Positions 44,269-53,235 are shown, numbered from the stretch's first letter. The stretch is DNA of 64,000 bases from GWC2-56-14 sp043731355 (GCA_043731355.1 JAYTJE010000079.1:1-64000), one strand, 5' to 3'. Translations and numbers: made by a program. The notes: a model not told the origin generated them from the sequence alone.

Positions 44269-46425
44269 CTATCCTGATTTTACTCGTTTTACATCTATCA
44301 CGCCTTTGATGCCTTCGATATTCTTAATGACCTTGTTCAGGTGTTCCACATCCTTGATGGCCAGCGTAAAATTAAGCGTCGCCCCTTTGTCCTCGTCCGT
44401 TATCGCTTCAGCGTGAGTGATATTCGCTTCCAGCGCGCTGATCGACGAAGAAACGCTTGCCAGAAGGCCGGGTTTGTCAATGGTGCGGACCGTTATCTTT
44501 ACCGTGTGCGCGGTGGTATGGAAATCGCCCCAGGTAACTTCGACCAAGCGGTCCTTATCGAAGGTCAGCTCCCCCACGTTCGTACAATCAGTGGTATGCA
44601 CGGAGACCCCCCTGCCCCGGGTGATGAACCCGACCACCTTGTCGCCCGGAACGGGGTTGCAGCATTTTGACAGGTGGATCATCATATTATCCAGGCCGCT
44701 GATCCGCATGCCCCCGCTCCCGTCGTCAGCGGGTTTTTCGTGTTTGGGCGGAGGTTTTTTAACCAACGGTTCTTCAAACTGCTTGTCCGGCGCAAGCCTG
44801 TTCGCTACCATCAGGGGAGAAACCTTGCCATAGCCGATGGCCGCAAGCAGGTCGTCGATCGTGTTATGCGACAGCTCGACTGCCGCCTGGGATAGTTCCT
44901 CCGATTTGAGCGCCTTGGCGGGGTTCAACTCGCGCTTGCGAAGCTCCTTTTCGAGCAGCTCCTTGCCAAGCAAAATGCTTCTCCTGCGTTCTTCGATCTT
45001 GAGCCAGGCTTTGATCCTGGTGCGCGCTTTTGAGGTTTTGACGAATTTGAGCCAGTCCCGGCTCGGCGTATGGCCCGCCTGGGTGGCGACCTCTACCTTG
45101 TCCCCATTGCGGAGCTGGTGCTTGAGCGGGACGATCTTGCCGTTTACCTTGCCGCCCACGCAGGCGTGGCCGATGTCCGTATGAATGCTATACGCGAAAT
45201 CGACCGGCGTAGAACCCTGTGGCAGCTCCCTCACATCGCCCCGCGGGGTAAAGACGTAGACCACTTCAGGAAAAAGGTCGCCTTTGACCGTGTCCATGAA
45301 CTCTTTCGCGTCAGGAAGGTCCCGCTGCCACTCCATCAGCTGCCGGAGCCAGGCAAACTGCTGTTCCTCACGCTGGCTTACCGGGGCTTTTTCCTTATAC
45401 CGCCAGTGTGCGGCAATGCCCTCTTCAGCAAGGCGGTTCATCTCCTCGGTCCGGATCTGGAACTCCACCCGCTCTCCCTTGGGGCCGATGACCGTGGTAT
45501 GGAGCGACTGGTAGAGGTTCGACTTGGGTACGCCGATGAAATCCTTGAACCGGCCGGGGACCGGCGTCCAGAGCGAATGGATGAGGCCAAGGATGGCGTA
45601 GCAATTGGCCTTGGTATCGGTGATGATCCGGATCGCGATCAGGTCATAGACGTCGTCAAAAGCGATCCCCTGTTTCTGCATCTTCTGATAGATGCTGTAG
45701 AAATGCTTGGGCCGGCCTTTCACCTCGCCAGGGTACCCCTGCTCGGCAAGCTGGTCCCGCATGGTCGCCATAAGCTCGTTCACATAGGATTCGCGCTCGA
45801 TCCGGCGCTGCGAGACCTTTTGCAGGACCTCCTGATAGGCTTCGGGGTTGAGATACCTGAACGAAAGGTCTTCGAGCTCGATCTTGATCTTGGAGATTCC
45901 GAGGCGGTTGGCGAGGGGCGCGTAAATATCGAGCGTTTCCTGAGCAATGCGCCGCTGTTTTTCGGGAGAGAGCGAACTCAGCGTACGCATGTTGTGGAGC
46001 CGGTCGGCCAGCTTGATCAGAATGACCCTGATGTCCTTGGCCATGGCCACGACCATCTTGCGAAAATTATCCGCTTCACGCTGCTCCCGGCTCTGGAGCT
46101 CCATGCGACTCAGCTTGGTCATGCCGTCGACCAGCATGCCGATTTCTTCGCCAAAAACCCCCTTGATCTCCTCCAGGGAGGAGGTCGTATCCTCGATCGT
46201 GTCGTGGAGCAGGCCGGTGGCAACGGTGGCGACGTCGAGTTTGAGGCTGGTGAGAATGGCCGCGACTTCGATGGGATGGATCAGGTAGGATTCCCCGGAG
46301 AGGCGCATCTGCCCTTGATGGGCCTTGGCTGAGAAGATGTAGGCGCGCCTCAGCACGTCCACATCCGCATCGGGATGATAGCTCTGCATGCGATCTACGA
46401 TGTCTTCGAGACGAACAACGGACAT
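44269..46425 (-). CDS. Bifunctional (p)ppGpp synthetase/hydrolase
   Basis: A RelA/SpoT homologue of 718 residues, the stringent-response regulator. Order: HD hydrolase (HDTIED; GLLHD), synthetase domain (RIITDTKANCYAILGLIH, PGRFKDFIGVPKSNLYQSLHT), TGS (DFAYSIHTDIGHACVGG), a Zn/CC region and a C-terminal ACT domain (PGLLASVSSSISALEANI). The intact HD site and the RxKD-type loop (FKDF) fit a bifunctional SpoT/Rel. An AGGAAG lies before the ATG. It follows recJ in the same direction. Confidence 0.95.
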   Translation of the reverse strand: MSVVRLEDIVDRMQSYHPDADVDVLRRAYIFSAKAHQGQMRLSGESYLIHPIEVAAILTSLKLDVATVATGLLHDTIEDTTSSLEEIKGVFGEEIGMLVDGMTKLSRMELQSREQREADNFRKMVVAMAKDIRVILIKLADRLHNMRTLSSLSPEKQRRIAQETLDIYAPLANRLGISKIKIELEDLSFRYLNPEAYQEVLQKVSQRRIERESYVNELMATMRDQLAEQGYPGEVKGRPKHFYSIYQKMQKQGIAFDDVYDLIAIRIITDTKANCYAILGLIHSLWTPVPGRFKDFIGVPKSNLYQSLHTTVIGPKGERVEFQIRTEEMNRLAEEGIAAHWRYKEKAPVSQREEQQFAWLRQLMEWQRDLPDAKEFMDTVKGDLFPEVVYVFTPRGDVRELPQGSTPVDFAYSIHTDIGHACVGGKVNGKIVPLKHQLRNGDKVEVATQAGHTPSRDWLKFVKTSKARTRIKAWLKIEERRRSILLGKELLEKELRKRELNPAKALKSEELSQAAVELSHNTIDDLLAAIGYGKVSPLMVANRLAPDKQFEEPLVKKPPPKHEKPADDGSGGMRISGLDNMMIHLSKCCNPVPGDKVVGFITRGRGVSVHTTDCTNVGELTFDKDRLVEVTWGDFHTTAHTVKITVRTIDKPGLLASVSSSISALEANITHAEAITDEDKGATLNFTLAIKDVEHLNKVIKNIEGIKGVIDVKRVKSG

Positions 46426-46447
46426 AGGCTTCCTGAAATTCCTCAGT

Positions 46448-46524
46448 TAGGAAGGTAAGACGGAAGGAAGGTAAGAAACAGCGGGTGTATCTGCCTTCTT
46501 TCTTAACATCATACCTTCTTACCC
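46448..46524. repeat. Iterated inverted repeat overlapping the recJ end
   Basis: Left arm ggaaggtaagacggaagg (46450-46467) with aaggtaagaaa, right arm ccttctttcttaac and accttcttaccc (46494-46524). The arms pair imperfectly. The right arm enters the recJ coding sequence and encodes its last residues (EGKKV). Confidence 0.55.
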
Positions 46525-48290
46525 TCGGACGAATCTATCTTGACGTCCCTGAGCTCAAGTTCAACAGCAGTTTTACCGTTCCATGCATTGATGCGCGGCG
46601 TGAAAACAATCGCAACTTTTGAGCCTTCGAGCACGGTCTTGCACGGTCTCCCGCCCCGGCTGAACAGAATCGCGCCGAACGGGCCGCCCCCCTGCTGTCG
46701 GAGCTGAAGCTTCAGGTGGTTGTTCCGCACGGCTCTTGAGGAGAGGACCGTAATCCCGCGGGCGCCCAGACGAGGTTCGGGATTTCCCAGGCCAAAGGGC
46801 GCCATGCGCTCGAGCTCATGCATAAGTTCCAGGGTCAGCTCATCGAGCGTCACCGCCCCATCCACGGCCAGGGTCCGCACAAAACCCTGGGGACCCATCT
46901 GTTGCAGGACGATCGAACCGAGACGTTCCCGAAGTTCGGGGATCCGGTCCTCGGCAATGGTGAAGCCGGCGGCATATTGGTGGCCGCCGAAGCCCAGCAG
47001 CAGGTCTGAACAGGCGGACAGGCCCTGGAACAGGTCAAACCCAGGGATGCTCCGCGCCGAGCCTTTGCCTATGCCGTCCTTCACGGAAATGAGCGCCGCG
47101 GGCCGGTAGAATTCTTCCGCGATGCGCGAAGCCACGATCCCGATGACGCCGGGGTGCCAGTCCGTGGAGGCAAGAACGAGCGCCCCGGTCCTGGTGAGAT
47201 CCAGCGACGCGCAGAGGCTTCTTGCCGCTTCCCTGATGAGCTCTTCCACGGCCTGGCGCTCCCTGTTTATGTCATCGAGCATGGTCGCCAGTTCCCGTGC
47301 TTCTTCAGGAGACTCCGTGGTAAGCAGTTTAAATGCGGTATCGGCGCTGCTCAGCCGCCCGCTGGCATTGATCCGGGGGGCAAGGGAAAACCCAACAGCG
47401 CCCACGCCGATCTTCTTTCCCGCAAGACCGGCAACTTCTTTGAGCGCTGCCACGCCCTTTCGCTGCGAGCCGTTGTCCGTTGACAGGTCCGCAAGGCCAT
47501 GTTTCACCAAGATCCGGTTCTCTCCAATGATCGCGCCCACGTCAGCGATCGTACCGAGGGCCACCAGGTCGAGGTATCGCCTTATCCGTTCGTCCTCCAC
47601 CGGAGCGTCCAGGATGGCCTGCGCCAGCTTGAACGCCATGCCGACCCCGGTCAGCCCTGCCACGTCTTTTTTGACGCGCTCCGGCGTTTTTTCAGAGACC
47701 AGCCTTGGGTGAAGAACAGCGAATGCATCAGGAAGCACGATAGCCGTGCCGGAAGCGTCGGTTTGCCTGCTAAACTCATGGTGATCGGTAACGATGAGGT
47801 CCAATGCCAGCGAGCGGGCGGTGTTCGCCTGATCAAGAGCGCCGATGCCGCAATCAGCGGTGATGACCAGCGAAACGCCGGCAGCCTTGAGCGAATTCAG
47901 CGCGGGACTATGCAGGCCATAGCCTTCGGTTATGCGGTCAGGGATGTAGGAAATAACATCCGCATTTAGGCTTTTGAGCGCCAGAAAAAGGAGCGTCGCG
48001 CCGGTCACCCCATCGACATCATAGTCGCCATACACCGCGATCTTCTCATGCGCGGAAAGCGCGGCCCGGATCCTGGCTACGGCTTTTTCCATTCCAATGA
48101 ATATTTCCGGTCCGGACAGGGCCGCGAGTTCGCAGGAGAGAAAGGCCCGTACGTCAGCGGGGTCCGTCATCCCCCTGCTGGACATCAGCCTGGCGATGAG
48201 CGGATGGACCCCTGTCTGCCCCGTGAGCGCGGCCGCAGCAGCCGCATCGGATTCCGTAAGGACCCACTTTATCGGGGCAGCGACGGTCAA
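46509..48290 (-). CDS. recJ: Single-stranded-DNA exonuclease RecJ
   Basis: A 5'-3' exonuclease of 593 residues for recombination and mismatch repair. The DHH domain has DYDVDGVTGATL with the first metal ligands, DCGIGALDQ, and VTDHHEF as the namesake. The DHHA1 domain follows with GFGGHQYAAGFTI, and an OB domain ends the chain. The start is TTG at 48290 with an AGGG before it, directly adjoining the tatA stop, so tatA and recJ are translationally coupled. No closer ATG fits the family start. Confidence 0.94.
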   Translation of the reverse strand: MTVAAPIKWVLTESDAAAAAALTGQTGVHPLIARLMSSRGMTDPADVRAFLSCELAALSGPEIFIGMEKAVARIRAALSAHEKIAVYGDYDVDGVTGATLLFLALKSLNADVISYIPDRITEGYGLHSPALNSLKAAGVSLVITADCGIGALDQANTARSLALDLIVTDHHEFSRQTDASGTAIVLPDAFAVLHPRLVSEKTPERVKKDVAGLTGVGMAFKLAQAILDAPVEDERIRRYLDLVALGTIADVGAIIGENRILVKHGLADLSTDNGSQRKGVAALKEVAGLAGKKIGVGAVGFSLAPRINASGRLSSADTAFKLLTTESPEEARELATMLDDINRERQAVEELIREAARSLCASLDLTRTGALVLASTDWHPGVIGIVASRIAEEFYRPAALISVKDGIGKGSARSIPGFDLFQGLSACSDLLLGFGGHQYAAGFTIAEDRIPELRERLGSIVLQQMGPQGFVRTLAVDGAVTLDELTLELMHELERMAPFGLGNPEPRLGARGITVLSSRAVRNNHLKLQLRQQGGGPFGAILFSRGGRPCKTVLEGSKVAIVFTPRINAWNGKTAVELELRDVKIDSSEGKKV

Positions 48291-48479
48291 TTAACCCTTA
48301 TTCTCTTTCTTGGCTGCTTCTGAATTGCTGTCCTGCGCAGGCGCGTCGGAAATCCCCTTTTTAAAGCCCTTGATGGCCTTTCCGAGCCCCTCGCCGAGCT
48401 GGGGAAGTCGGTTCGCGCCGAAGATCACGAGCACGATGACCAGGATTACGAGCAGTTCCGGCATTCCGAGTCCAAACAT
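48291..48479 (-). CDS. tatA: Twin-arginine translocase subunit TatA
   Basis: A 62-residue pore-forming protein of the Tat export system, which moves folded proteins such as FdnG. It has one membrane helix (MPELLVILVIVLVIFGAN), the FG-x-RLPQLGEGLG amphipathic helix with the conserved FG, and a short charged tail. A GGAGG lies before the ATG. The gene starts within the last 34 nt of mobA. No tatC is near. Confidence 0.9.
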   Translation of the reverse strand: MFGLGMPELLVILVIVLVIFGANRLPQLGEGLGKAIKGFKKGISDAPAQDSNSEAAKKENKG

Positions 48480-49042
48480 GTTGCCTCCTTGTATTGCTGC
48501 GGGGTATTGAGATTGATGAACGATCGCCGCTCCGGATCAAAACGGCTGATTTCTTTTTCAGTAACATAGCGTACGTTCGCGCGTCCGAAGATGCCCTGCA
48601 ACCGGCGGTCATCTTCGCGTATCCTTTTCTCTATCACGGGCAGCAGGCCCTTGCTGTACACGGCATGGAGCGGTTCGGCCCGTCCTTCAAAAGCAGGGAC
48701 CACCGCATCGTATCCGGGCGCCAGTTCCATCAGGTATGCAAGAAGACCCGCGTTCAGAAATGGCATGTCGCAGGCGACCACAATATTATATTCACTCTCG
48801 GAAATGGAGAGGCCGGAATATATTCCCGTCAACGGGCCCCGCTGGTCCAGCCTGTCCGTGACGACCCTGGCCTCGTAAGCGAGGTAGCGCTCCGGTGAAT
48901 TTGTTACGATAATGATGCGGTGAACAATAGACCCGAACGCCCGCAGAACATGCTCTATGATGGGCGAGCCCGCCACCTCCAGAAAAGCTTTATCAACGCC
49001 CATGCGTTTATTTTCACCACCAGCAAGAATGATACCAGTCAT
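48446..49042 (-). CDS. mobA: Molybdenum cofactor guanylyltransferase MobA
   Basis: MobA adds GMP to molybdopterin to form the bis-MGD cofactor used by DMSO-reductase-family enzymes such as FdnG. The 198-residue product begins with the nucleotide-binding ILAGGENKRMGVDKAFL and has VVACDMPFLN and GRAEPLHAVY, the usual motifs. It lies next to tatA, the exporter needed by the same enzyme. Its promoter leaves only five bases between the -10 box and the ATG, so the mRNA should be leaderless. Confidence 0.9.
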   Translation of the reverse strand: MTGIILAGGENKRMGVDKAFLEVAGSPIIEHVLRAFGSIVHRIIIVTNSPERYLAYEARVVTDRLDQRGPLTGIYSGLSISESEYNIVVACDMPFLNAGLLAYLMELAPGYDAVVPAFEGRAEPLHAVYSKGLLPVIEKRIREDDRRLQGIFGRANVRYVTEKEISRFDPERRSFINLNTPQQYKEATCLDSECRNCS

Positions 49043-49047
49043 AATTA

Positions 49048-49076
49048 AAACTACAGTATTTACAATGAGGTGTCAA
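49048..49076 (-). promoter_or_regulatory. Promoter of mobA, leaderless
   Basis: On the minus strand TTGACA (49071-49076) and TAGTTT (49048-49053) are 17 nt apart; the ATG starts six bases after the -10 box. The -10 match is moderate. Confidence 0.5.
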
Positions 49077-49205
49077 TAAGGAACTTTCTCTCCCATCAGG
49101 ATGTTATGAAGCCGGCGATGATGTTATTGATTTACGGCCCGCGCGGGCGGGCACTTTAATAATCGGCCGCACACGTTCTCAAATTTCTCAAATTTTAATT
49201 TTACG

Positions 49206-49235
49206 TTGACAACGTCAGATCAATTGCCTTATAGT
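49206..49235 (+). promoter_or_regulatory. Promoter of the small Cys-rich secreted protein, leaderless
   Basis: A perfect TTGACA (49206-49211) and TATAGT (49230-49235) are 18 nt apart. The ATG at 49242 starts seven bases after the -10 box, at the expected transcription start. Confidence 0.75.
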
Positions 49236-49241
49236 GCGCGC

Positions 49242-49526
49242 ATGAGATGGCAATCTATCATAGTGCTTCTGGCGATAGCTCTCAGCATTGTTGCGCCGCC
49301 CTCGCTGCCTGCCCTGGCAGCCCAGGGGGGGCAAACCGAGATAGGAACCTTTGATGTCTGCCACTCGACAACACCCGCACTGTCATCGAACGGTGAAATG
49401 CCCTGTATCAATGAATGTATGAACCTGCCCCTTCCCCAGGGGACCAGTAATGCTTCCGCAGCGTTAACTCTTCGATTCAAACCACTCTGTATCGCCTTTC
49501 AAGACGAACGTCCTCCAAAAAGCTAA
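49242..49526 (+). CDS. Small Cys-rich secreted protein, 94 aa
   Basis: Exported: a hydrophobic signal (WQSIIVLLAIALSIVAPPSLPALA) is followed by a mature part of about 65 residues with four Cys, FDVCHSTTPALSSNGEMPCINEC, and a tail FQDERPPKS. The pattern DVCH...PC-x3-C suggests a metal site or disulfides. I do not know the function. I use the ATG at 49242 because the longer frame from 49206 begins inside the -35 box. It has its own promoter and a terminator, and precedes the copper/thiol genes. Confidence 0.7.
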   Translation: MRWQSIIVLLAIALSIVAPPSLPALAAQGGQTEIGTFDVCHSTTPALSSNGEMPCINECMNLPLPQGTSNASAALTLRFKPLCIAFQDERPPKS

Positions 49527-49604
49527 GCAGCGCCACCAGACCGAAGATATGAGTATTCCTCCCCGGAATAGGTATGCGCGTGTCCGCGTATGCCAATAAG
49601 CTCG

Positions 49605-49670
49605 GCTCCGCTTCGGCACTATCCGTTATGATTGTGCATTATTTGGTATTTGCGAAGCGGAGCTATTTTT
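49605..49670 (+). terminator. Terminator with a long loop after the Cys-rich gene
   Basis: An 11-bp stem gctccgcttcg (49605-49615) with cgaagcggagc (49653-49663) and a TATTTTT tail. The 37-nt loop could fold further. A second hairpin with wobble pairs lies just before it at about 49571-49594. Confidence 0.6.
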
Positions 49671-49714
49671 AAAGCTTCTCCGGTTGCGGTTAGTTGTCCC
49701 GGCTATGGAGCATC

Positions 49715-50206
49715 GTGAACAGATTAATTGTCATTGCATTCCTCCTGATAACGATTGCACCTGTTCATGCCTTTTCAGGCCAGGTCGGCGCAAAGGCACC
49801 ATCATTCGTACTTGTTGACTCGAACGGAGCGATGATTTCACTGGAGCACTTTAAGGGAAAGGTGGTGTTCCTGGATTTCTGGGCGCCCTGGTGCATCCCG
49901 TGCAGACAGGAGCTGCCGGAGCTCGATGCATTGTATAAGAAATACGGCAGCGATCGCTTTGAAGTCATCGCCGTCAGCATGGATCCTTCTGAAAAAAACA
50001 CAGCGGCGTTTTTACGAAAGTTTCCGTTGAGCGTTCATGTCGTTGTCGATGTTAGGAACGAGGTTTCCGACGCCTATCGCGTTACCAGTCTGCCGACCGG
50101 GTTCATTATCGGAAGAGACGGTGTTATCAAGTACCAGCACAAGGGTTTCCAAAGTGAAGACCGCGTCGTCTATGAAAAAGAGATCGACGAATTATTGAAG
50201 CAATAA
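49715..50206 (+). CDS. TlpA-like periplasmic thioredoxin
   Basis: A 163-residue exported thiol-disulfide protein. The signal ends at TIAPVHA, and the thioredoxin fold has the active site WAPWCIPCRQE near residue 60, followed by FEVIAVSMD and the cis-Pro loop TSLPTGF. Such ResA/TlpA proteins reduce or maintain thiols in cytochrome or copper maturation. The start is GTG at 49715, because GGAG lies five bases before it and the signal peptide then begins correctly; TTG at 49694 is less likely. Confidence 0.85.
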   Translation: MNRLIVIAFLLITIAPVHAFSGQVGAKAPSFVLVDSNGAMISLEHFKGKVVFLDFWAPWCIPCRQELPELDALYKKYGSDRFEVIAVSMDPSEKNTAAFLRKFPLSVHVVVDVRNEVSDAYRVTSLPTGFIIGRDGVIKYQHKGFQSEDRVVYEKEIDELLKQ

Positions 50207-50249
50207 CTGCATTATGAGACAACAATAACCTTAAAAGGAGAATTTGAAA

Positions 50250-51149
50250 ATGATGAAACACAGCTGGAATACAGGGAATGCGCTCGTTGGTATATTCGCG
50301 CTGGTGATGTTGTTCGGGTGCGGTGAAACGACAAAAACTGAGATCGTGACCGTGAAGGAATCTTTGCCTGCAAGCACCTACTTAGTCGAGTATATCACGG
50401 GAATGATGCCTGCGGCTGAGGGCAAGACCGAGTTCACACTTCGCATTGCGAAGCGAAGCGATGGTTCGCTGGTAACAGGACTTACCTCAACAGGCCTTTC
50501 AATAAAGCCAATGATGTATATGATCAAACCGACGGGCGTCGATAGCCATTCAACGCCTGTAGACAGCATCGTGGACAACGGAGACGGCACATATTCCTGC
50601 GCGGTGTACTATCTCATGCCCACGATGAGTGGTTATTGGGAGTTGAAGGTCAATATCGGGTCTGAAGCTGCTGTCTTTTACCCTTATGTCAATATGGCTA
50701 TGGGCACCGATACGATCAAAGCAAAATTGTATGGAGCCGATGATGTTGTAAGTTCAATGTCCGGGACACAATACAATAGATACTATCTGTTCAGCGATGG
50801 TCCGGTCAGTGCTGCAACTTCGACTTTCAGTCTGTTCATCGCCCATGGTGAAGACATGAATATGAATTTCAAACCCGCATATGTTGGGGCGACAATGAGC
50901 AGTCCAACGGGGTTGGTCACTTCTATGACCGTTACCGCATCTCAGGATACCGCATTTACAATCCCACTTTCCGCCGTGCATAGTGGAAACGGCCATTGGA
51001 CCGTGTCAGGCCTGATCGGTCTCATGTCCTCGAAAACGACGACGATCTATGTAAAAATGGCTTTGAACGGACAGGACAAAACTATTGACGGCATGGTTTC
51101 ATCGCCGACGAGTACAAATTACGCTACGTTCTTTGTAACTCCGCAGTAG
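50250..51149 (+). CDS. Met-rich lipoprotein with two beta-sandwich repeats
   Basis: A 299-residue lipoprotein with lipobox LFGC. The mature chain seems to hold two Ig-like domains of the CopC/FixH type: the first ~45-145 and the second ~175-290. Methionine clusters are striking: GMMPA, KPMMYM, MPTMSG, NMAMG and MNMNF, and methionine and histidine clusters are common in periplasmic copper proteins. No family name is certain. An AAGGAG precedes the ATG at 50250. It is co-directional with the TlpA, beta-barrel and NosL genes. Confidence 0.6.
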   Translation: MMKHSWNTGNALVGIFALVMLFGCGETTKTEIVTVKESLPASTYLVEYITGMMPAAEGKTEFTLRIAKRSDGSLVTGLTSTGLSIKPMMYMIKPTGVDSHSTPVDSIVDNGDGTYSCAVYYLMPTMSGYWELKVNIGSEAAVFYPYVNMAMGTDTIKAKLYGADDVVSSMSGTQYNRYYLFSDGPVSAATSTFSLFIAHGEDMNMNFKPAYVGATMSSPTGLVTSMTVTASQDTAFTIPLSAVHSGNGHWTVSGLIGLMSSKTTTIYVKMALNGQDKTIDGMVSSPTSTNYATFFVTPQ

Positions 51150-51163
51150 CGGAAAAGGGTAAA

Positions 51164-52144
51164 ATGAATAGATATGCGATAACGATTACCTGTGCGGCCC
51201 TCCTCGCGGGGGCCGCGCTTTTCTCTCCCCTCCCGGCCTACGCCGGATCCTGCTGCGGCGGCGGGGGCGGCGCCGGACTTATCCTGCCGAAATTCTATTC
51301 GAGCATGCTCGATCTGTCCTTTGAGCTTGAAAAATACAACGGCTACTGGGACCAGCGGGGCGTCCACCGCGCCGATCCCGAGGGGTCGGACCTGCGGCAA
51401 TACCGGCTGAACCTGGGTTATGGACAACGCTTGTCCCCTCGCTGGCAGGCGAGCCTTGTCGTGCCGTATATATGGAACAGCAATGGTTATTCCGGCTTCT
51501 CTTCCCGCACTGACGGCTTGGGCGACACGACCATGAATCTCTGGTACGAAGCGCTGAGCGATGAATCGGCCTGGAAAGTGCGGGACCTCAAGGATATGGC
51601 CCCCTCGGTCATGATCGGCCCGTCGCTGGTAATTCCGACAGGAATTTCTCCCTACGATGACGTAAACAGCAGTTTCGACGTTACCGGCCGCGGCTTCTAC
51701 CGGCTCGACGGGAACGTCATTGTCTCGAAAACCATCCATCCCTGGACCGCATCCCTTTCTCTTGCCTATGGGACCTATTTCGAGCGAGCGGTCAACCGGG
51801 AATACGGCAACTATGTCGAGCCTTACCATAAAGAACTCGGCGACCGGACTTCGGCCGCCTTGTCCCTAAGCTATATCTATTACCTCGGGACCGGCGGCGA
51901 TACGCTCACGGGCACTGCGTCTCTGTCGCAGCTCCGGGAGGCAGATGCGACGATCAACGGCGCAAAAGACACGTCCAGCGGGTTTAAAAAAGACGCCCTG
52001 GGCCTTGCCCTAACATACTCCAGCACCGACAGCGACTGGAGCGTCCGCATGGGCTGGAACCATGCGATCATGTTTGACGGCTGGGGAGAGAACTTCCCTA
52101 CTACGGACGTTTACACACTGGGGGTCGGCTATGGGTTCCGTTAA
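51164..52144 (+). CDS. Outer-membrane beta-barrel with N-terminal Cys-Cys-Gly motif
   Basis: A 326-residue exported protein with a signal cut after AYA, leaving GSCCGGGGGAG at the mature N-terminus. The rest alternates hydrophobic and polar strands typical of a barrel (SLVVPYIWNS, LGDTTMNLWYE, VTGRGFYRL, ALSLSYIYYL) and ends with aromatic GVGYGFR. It would sit in the outer membrane, perhaps as a channel or binding protein; the double Cys could bind a metal or disulfide-bond. No closer family call. It begins 14 nt after the lipoprotein. Confidence 0.65.
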   Translation: MNRYAITITCAALLAGAALFSPLPAYAGSCCGGGGGAGLILPKFYSSMLDLSFELEKYNGYWDQRGVHRADPEGSDLRQYRLNLGYGQRLSPRWQASLVVPYIWNSNGYSGFSSRTDGLGDTTMNLWYEALSDESAWKVRDLKDMAPSVMIGPSLVIPTGISPYDDVNSSFDVTGRGFYRLDGNVIVSKTIHPWTASLSLAYGTYFERAVNREYGNYVEPYHKELGDRTSAALSLSYIYYLGTGGDTLTGTASLSQLREADATINGAKDTSSGFKKDALGLALTYSSTDSDWSVRMGWNHAIMFDGWGENFPTTDVYTLGVGYGFR

Positions 52145-52145
52145 G

Positions 52146-52697
52146 ATGACCAGGATGACACACCTTTGCCTGCTGCTGTTTCTTCTCTTCGGTTGCGGCG
52201 GCACGATGAATGACCTCGCCCCCTCGAACAAGGACAAGCGCCCCGGTGTTCTATGCGGCATTACCGGGCCGGAAGTATGTCAGGCAGCGCCGGACTTCAC
52301 ACTTTCTGATACTCAGGGAAACATGGTTACCCTTTCCTCTGTCGTGTCTTCCCCCGGCGTCAGGGGCACGGTCATCTATTTCACCATGTGGTGCCCGATA
52401 TGCGATACGCATATGAGCAACATACGGTCTTACATCCTTCCAAACTATCCCGCGGTGCGTTTTTTCATTGTTGATTATGTCTCAGGCAGCGTTTCCGCGG
52501 CGAGGGACGAAGAAGTCAATAACGGTTATTCCGGTTCGGGGTTCACGGTACTCGCCGATACACACCAGACGGTCCTTAACCGTTTTCATGCCACGATGGG
52601 GACAACGATCGTTATCGACTCGAACGGCATTGTCCGTTTGAATGAGGATTTCAAAGACGGTTCACGGCTAAGCTCGGCGTTGTCCAAGCTGCCCTGA
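52146..52697 (+). CDS. Thioredoxin-fold lipoprotein
   Basis: A 183-residue lipoprotein with lipobox LLFGC. The thioredoxin/redoxin fold starts AAPDFTLSDTQGNMVTLSS and has the active-site pair CPIC in MWCPICDTH, then a long insertion and TTIVIDSNGIVRL. It is the second TlpA-like protein of the cluster and would act in the periplasm on the same partners. The start at 52146 follows the stop of the barrel gene by one base; the ATG at 52131 would overlap that gene and gives no better signal. Confidence 0.8.
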   Translation: MTRMTHLCLLLFLLFGCGGTMNDLAPSNKDKRPGVLCGITGPEVCQAAPDFTLSDTQGNMVTLSSVVSSPGVRGTVIYFTMWCPICDTHMSNIRSYILPNYPAVRFFIVDYVSGSVSAARDEEVNNGYSGSGFTVLADTHQTVLNRFHATMGTTIVIDSNGIVRLNEDFKDGSRLSSALSKLP

Positions 52698-52724
52698 CCG
52701 GCAATAAAAATAGAGGAGATAATC

Positions 52725-53198
52725 GTGAAAACGATACAACACTATGCTGGTAGCGTGGTTCTCTTGATAATGATGGTTTTTGTCGGCATTACCACTCAGG
52801 CAGGCGGACCTGACAATGACATTGACCATCACCGTTCATGCGGCAATTGCGGCATGGACCGAAAAGCCTATGGGTTCAGCCGGATGCTGGTGCAGTATGA
52901 GGACGGGACCGTGGTGGGAACCTGCAGCCTGCACTGTGCGGTCATTGAGCTTGATGCGAATCCGGGGAAAACCGTCAAGACTTTGCTCGTTGCCGACCGC
53001 GAAACCCGGACACTGCTGGAGGCTGAAAAAGCGGTATGGGTCATGGGCGGCAAAAAGCGAGGGGTGATGACTGAACAGCCAAAGTGGGCCTTTCAGTCAA
53101 AAGAAGGCGCTGAAGCGTTCATAAAGGTAAATGGCGGAACGAGCTCGACCTGGGCGGAGGCGCTTGCAGCCGCACGGGAGGAAATAAAACAGCATTGA
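52725..53198 (+). CDS. NosL-family copper chaperone
   Basis: A 157-residue exported protein of the NosL family, which binds Cu(I) for cuproenzyme assembly. The Cys-rich site CGNCGMD lies near residue 46, and a second pair CSLHC near 66. The signal peptide is at the N-terminus (VVLLIMMVFVGITTQA). The start is GTG at 52725 with GAGGAG upstream. There is no nitrous-oxide reductase gene in the window, so the copper client is unknown. It is part of the run of co-directional envelope genes. Confidence 0.85.
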   Translation: MKTIQHYAGSVVLLIMMVFVGITTQAGGPDNDIDHHRSCGNCGMDRKAYGFSRMLVQYEDGTVVGTCSLHCAVIELDANPGKTVKTLLVADRETRTLLEAEKAVWVMGGKKRGVMTEQPKWAFQSKEGAEAFIKVNGGTSSTWAEALAAAREEIKQH

Positions 53199-53235
53199 CA
53201 ATAATCGTATTGTGGCAAGAGAGAGGTGAATGGAC

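Noticed and set aside
49206..49241. Longer start of the small secreted protein at TTG 49206
   Set aside because: That TTG is part of a perfect -35 box; the signal peptide starts properly at 49242.
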